A stretch of DNA of 64,000 bases from Weissella viridescens. Lineage in GTDB: Bacteria > Bacillota > Bacilli > Lactobacillales > Lactobacillaceae. The notes below the pieces were generated by a model. It did no database searches. It saw only the letters and a program-made list of their open reading frames with translations, and was not told the origin of the DNA. The first letter of the stretch is position 1; each line of letters begins with the position of its first letter. The position numbers and the translations under genes were made by a program. Of this stretch, positions 61,945-64,000 are shown piece by piece. The stretch is from contig NZ_RHGY01000006.1 of assembly GCF_003862435.1 (NCBI RefSeq), positions 52,973-116,972 on the forward strand, given 5' to 3'.

Positions 61945-63123
61945 ATGTCAAAAGTTTATATCGTTGGCGCAAAGCGCACAGCTGTTGGTAAATTTGGGGG
62001 CAAGCTTGCTACTGTTTCAGCACCAAAATTAGGCGCTCGTGCAATTCAAGGCGCTGTTGCACAAGCTAAAGCCAATCAAACGCTTAAGGTTGATCAAGTC
62101 ATCATGGGGAATGTTTTACAGGCTGGGTTAGGTCAAAATCCGGCACGACAAGCGTCCCAATTAGCTGGACTGGGTAATCAAACTCCGGCAATCACGTTAA
62201 ATGATGTCTGTGGTTCAGGTCTATCAAGTGTGAATACTGCGGCAGCCTTAATTCAAGCCGGACAAGCCCAAGTGATTGTGGCGGGTGGTATGGAAAACAT
62301 GTCACAAGCACCTTATGTGTTGGATAAAGCGCGTTTTGGTTATCGCATGGGCGATGGTACTTTGAAGGACACCATGTTATCAGATGCTCTTACCGATGCC
62401 GAAGGTGGTTATCACATGGGATTGACAGCAGAAAACATTGCTGATGAATATCATGTGAGCCGAGAAGCGATGGACCAATTTGCCTATGAGAGCCACCAAC
62501 GTGCTTTGCGGGCGATGGAGTCGGGCGCGTTTGATGATGAAATCGTTGAGGTACCAGTTAAATTGAAGAAGTCAGAATTAATCGTTGATACTGATGAAGG
62601 GCCACGTGCCGATACTTCAATTGAAAAGTTAAACAGTTTACGGCCTTCCTTTAAACAAGACGGAACAGTCACACCGGGAAATGCATCGGGCATTAATGAT
62701 GGTGCAGCAGCCGTTGTTTTGGCGAGTGAAGAAGCTGTTCAAGCATATGGATTACAACCATTGGCAGAATGGATTGATGCGAGTTTGGTCGGACTTGATC
62801 CAGCCATGATGGGGATTGGACCCTATTATACAATTAAGGATTTGATGGGCAAGCATCCGGAACTTAAGTTGTCAGACATCAATACGTTTGAGTTGAACGA
62901 AGCGTTCGCCGCCCAAGCTGTGGCAACCAATGACTTACTTGATTTGGATCCAGCACGTGTGAATCCAAATGGGGGCGCGCTTGCGCTTGGACATCCAGTT
63001 GGTGCATCTGGGGCGCGTGTCTTGGTGACGTTGATTAATGAATTACCAGATGATGCGTATGGTGTCGCGGCATTATGTATTGGTGGTGGCATGGGCGTTT
63101 CTGCTTTAATCAAGAAAGTTTAG
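61945..63123 (+). CDS. acetyl-CoA C-acetyltransferase (thiolase)
   Basis: 392-aa enzyme condensing two acetyl-CoA to acetoacetyl-CoA, in lactic acid bacteria mainly the first step of the mevalonate route. Catalytic Cys in LNDVCGSGLSS near residue 88, His in LGHPVGASGARV near 348, second Cys in CIGGGMG near 378. ATG 61945 (MSKVYIVG) gives the exact family length with GGAG upstream; ATG 61921 would add eight unrelated residues. The cre site and a leader terminator upstream indicate carbon-source control. Confidence 0.92.
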   Translation: MSKVYIVGAKRTAVGKFGGKLATVSAPKLGARAIQGAVAQAKANQTLKVDQVIMGNVLQAGLGQNPARQASQLAGLGNQTPAITLNDVCGSGLSSVNTAAALIQAGQAQVIVAGGMENMSQAPYVLDKARFGYRMGDGTLKDTMLSDALTDAEGGYHMGLTAENIADEYHVSREAMDQFAYESHQRALRAMESGAFDDEIVEVPVKLKKSELIVDTDEGPRADTSIEKLNSLRPSFKQDGTVTPGNASGINDGAAAVVLASEEAVQAYGLQPLAEWIDASLVGLDPAMMGIGPYYTIKDLMGKHPELKLSDINTFELNEAFAAQAVATNDLLDLDPARVNPNGGALALGHPVGASGARVLVTLINELPDDAYGVAALCIGGGMGVSALIKKV

Positions 63124-63132
63124 TGAAGTCTG

Positions 63133-63660
63133 ATGGTTGAAATAAAACATGAACTTGATGTAAAAGATTTACCAACTTTACAGAGGGTGATTCAAGATGC
63201 TTTCACCAGTAGTGCGCATGGATATTCAGGTGAAAATGCGTTAGTCCAAGCGCTCAGGGAGAGTGACAAGACGAGTACGTATGATGTCGTTGCCTCTGAT
63301 GATGGTGCTATCGTTGGTTATGCATTACTCTCAGATGCCTTAATCCTTGATGAAGGTGTGCCACAAGCATCGGGGTTAGTTCTGGCACCATTAGCTGTCG
63401 CACCGGATGCGCAAAAACAGGGCGTTGGTAAGGCACTAATGGCAGAAATTGAGAGTGTGGCGGGAACGCATGGTTATAGTTTCATCAGTATTTTAGGTGG
63501 TAACTATTACCAGCAGTTTGGGTATCGACCAGCTAGTCAATTTGGCATTAAAGCGCCGATGGAAGTTCCTGATGAATATTTTCAAATTAAACCAATGCGT
63601 GAAGGTAGTTTGACCGACGTGCAGGGCACTTTGAAATATGCGCCAGAATTTGGGCTATAG
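63133..63660 (+). CDS. GNAT-family acetyltransferase, YhbS-like
   Basis: 175 aa. Acetyl-CoA motif APLAVAPDAQKQGVGKALMAEIE (about 88-110), then FISILGGNYYQQFGYRPAS, typical of the YhbS/COG3153 group. Substrate unknown. Only a weak site (GTGAAG) precedes the ATG, 9 bp after the thiolase stop, so translation may rely on the upstream gene. Confidence 0.8.
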   Translation: MVEIKHELDVKDLPTLQRVIQDAFTSSAHGYSGENALVQALRESDKTSTYDVVASDDGAIVGYALLSDALILDEGVPQASGLVLAPLAVAPDAQKQGVGKALMAEIESVAGTHGYSFISILGGNYYQQFGYRPASQFGIKAPMEVPDEYFQIKPMREGSLTDVQGTLKYAPEFGL

Positions 63661-63692
63661 TGTTTAAGCATTGATTCAGAAATGTAAATGAG

Positions 63693-63728
63693 AAGCCATC
63701 CAGGTATGAATGCCCGGATGGCTTTTAT
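63693..63728 (+). terminator. terminator of thiolase-GNAT unit
   Basis: AAGCCATCC pairs with GGATGGCTT around a 14-base loop, T-rich tail. Confidence 0.75.
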
Positions 63729-63757
63729 TTTGTATATAACAGTATATGGGAATAAAC

Positions 63758-63795
63758 TAAAAAGCACTTACAACATTGTGTAGGTGCTTTTTAGT
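63758..63795. terminator. terminator-like hairpin, probably for a gene beyond the window
   Basis: TAAAAAGCACTTACA pairs with TGTAGGTGCTTTTTA (one G-T), A and T runs on both sides, so usable in both directions. Confidence 0.6.
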
Positions 63796-64000
63796 TATTG
63801 ATGCATAATTTTGTGTCCCAAATGGACTATAATTAATTTTTCTTTGGTTTTACAGTGATTAGTAAAATACATGAAGAAACCTTGGTGACAACTGTAAGGT
63901 ACAAATGTTTTTAATAAATTCTATAATGGAAATAATAAGCTATCATGACTTTTTTTTTTTTATTAAATCAAAGAAGGCAATTGATTTACTTATTTTATGT
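63796..64000. other. AT-rich end of window without recognisable gene
   Basis: Includes a T12 run near 63951 and scattered -10-like boxes. No open frame with a ribosome binding site. Confidence 0.5.

Overview
The window is chromosomal-type DNA from a heterofermentative lactic acid bacterium, most probably Weissella. The best single clue is the L-2-hydroxyisocaproate dehydrogenase gene at 10.7 kb, whose product closely resembles the enzyme known from Weissella (formerly Lactobacillus) confusa. Supporting clues are a citI-citMCDEF citrate lyase cluster as known from Leuconostocaceae, pyruvate carboxylase, a KxYKxGKxW-type secreted protein with glucan-binding repeats, and generally Bacillota-type promoters, ribosome binding sites and intrinsic terminators. 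The species cannot be fixed from sequence alone. No rRNA, tRNA, insertion sequence, prophage or CRISPR array was seen.

Layout. 0-4 kb: housekeeping (cmk end, rpsA, der, hup). 4-8 kb: a decayed cell-surface gene, then two paralogous secreted LysM/Apf-like proteins with a shared leader, and small membrane proteins. 8-11.7 kb: pyridoxine kinase plus ECF S component, an MFS transporter, and hicDH. 11.7-22.8 kb: sbcDC, a TPR protein, trmK-nif3-like, pepT, ackA and small ORFs. 22.9-28.8 kb: pyc, a membrane protein, a CorA variant, and a zinc-independent rpmG-rpsN pair behind a structured leader. 28.9-31.6 kb: an SMR efflux pair, a TetR regulator and a flavin disulfide-type oxidoreductase. 31.7-35.3 kb: an accessory patch with two immunity-like orphans, a paralogous fragment, a small membrane protein, and a Bcr/CflA-type efflux gene behind a short leader ORF and a start-codon hairpin. 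35.4-44.3 kb: YdhK-like lipoprotein/secreted protein, preQ1 riboswitch-queT-SDR, an XRE-like gene with a divergent lepA, an ABC/FtsX exporter and a glycosyltransferase. 44.4-55 kb: citrate lyase region, interrupted between citF and citX by a secreted lysozyme/glucan-binding protein. 55-64 kb: proC, hydrolase, glyoxalase-like, fetAB-fur, three very small membrane proteins, a DyP peroxidase, a cre-controlled thiolase and a GNAT.

How the parts work together. Citrate lyase (CitDEF, activated by CitC, with prosthetic group made and attached by CitG and CitX) splits citrate to acetate and oxaloacetate; CitM decarboxylates oxaloacetate to pyruvate; Pyc runs the reverse supply of oxaloacetate; AckA and the thiolase handle the acetyl branch. 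FetAB, the Fur-type regulator and the DyP peroxidase suggest a small iron/peroxide block. No citrate transporter is present in the window.

The observation I rate highest is at 34.05-34.15 kb: a 14-codon ORF with a good ribosome binding site is followed one base after its stop by a 13-bp hairpin arm whose partner contains the start codon of a drug-efflux-type MFS gene. This has the layout of a translational attenuator. Other candidate regulatory RNAs lie before rpmG, ackA, the thiolase gene and the two LysM paralogues.
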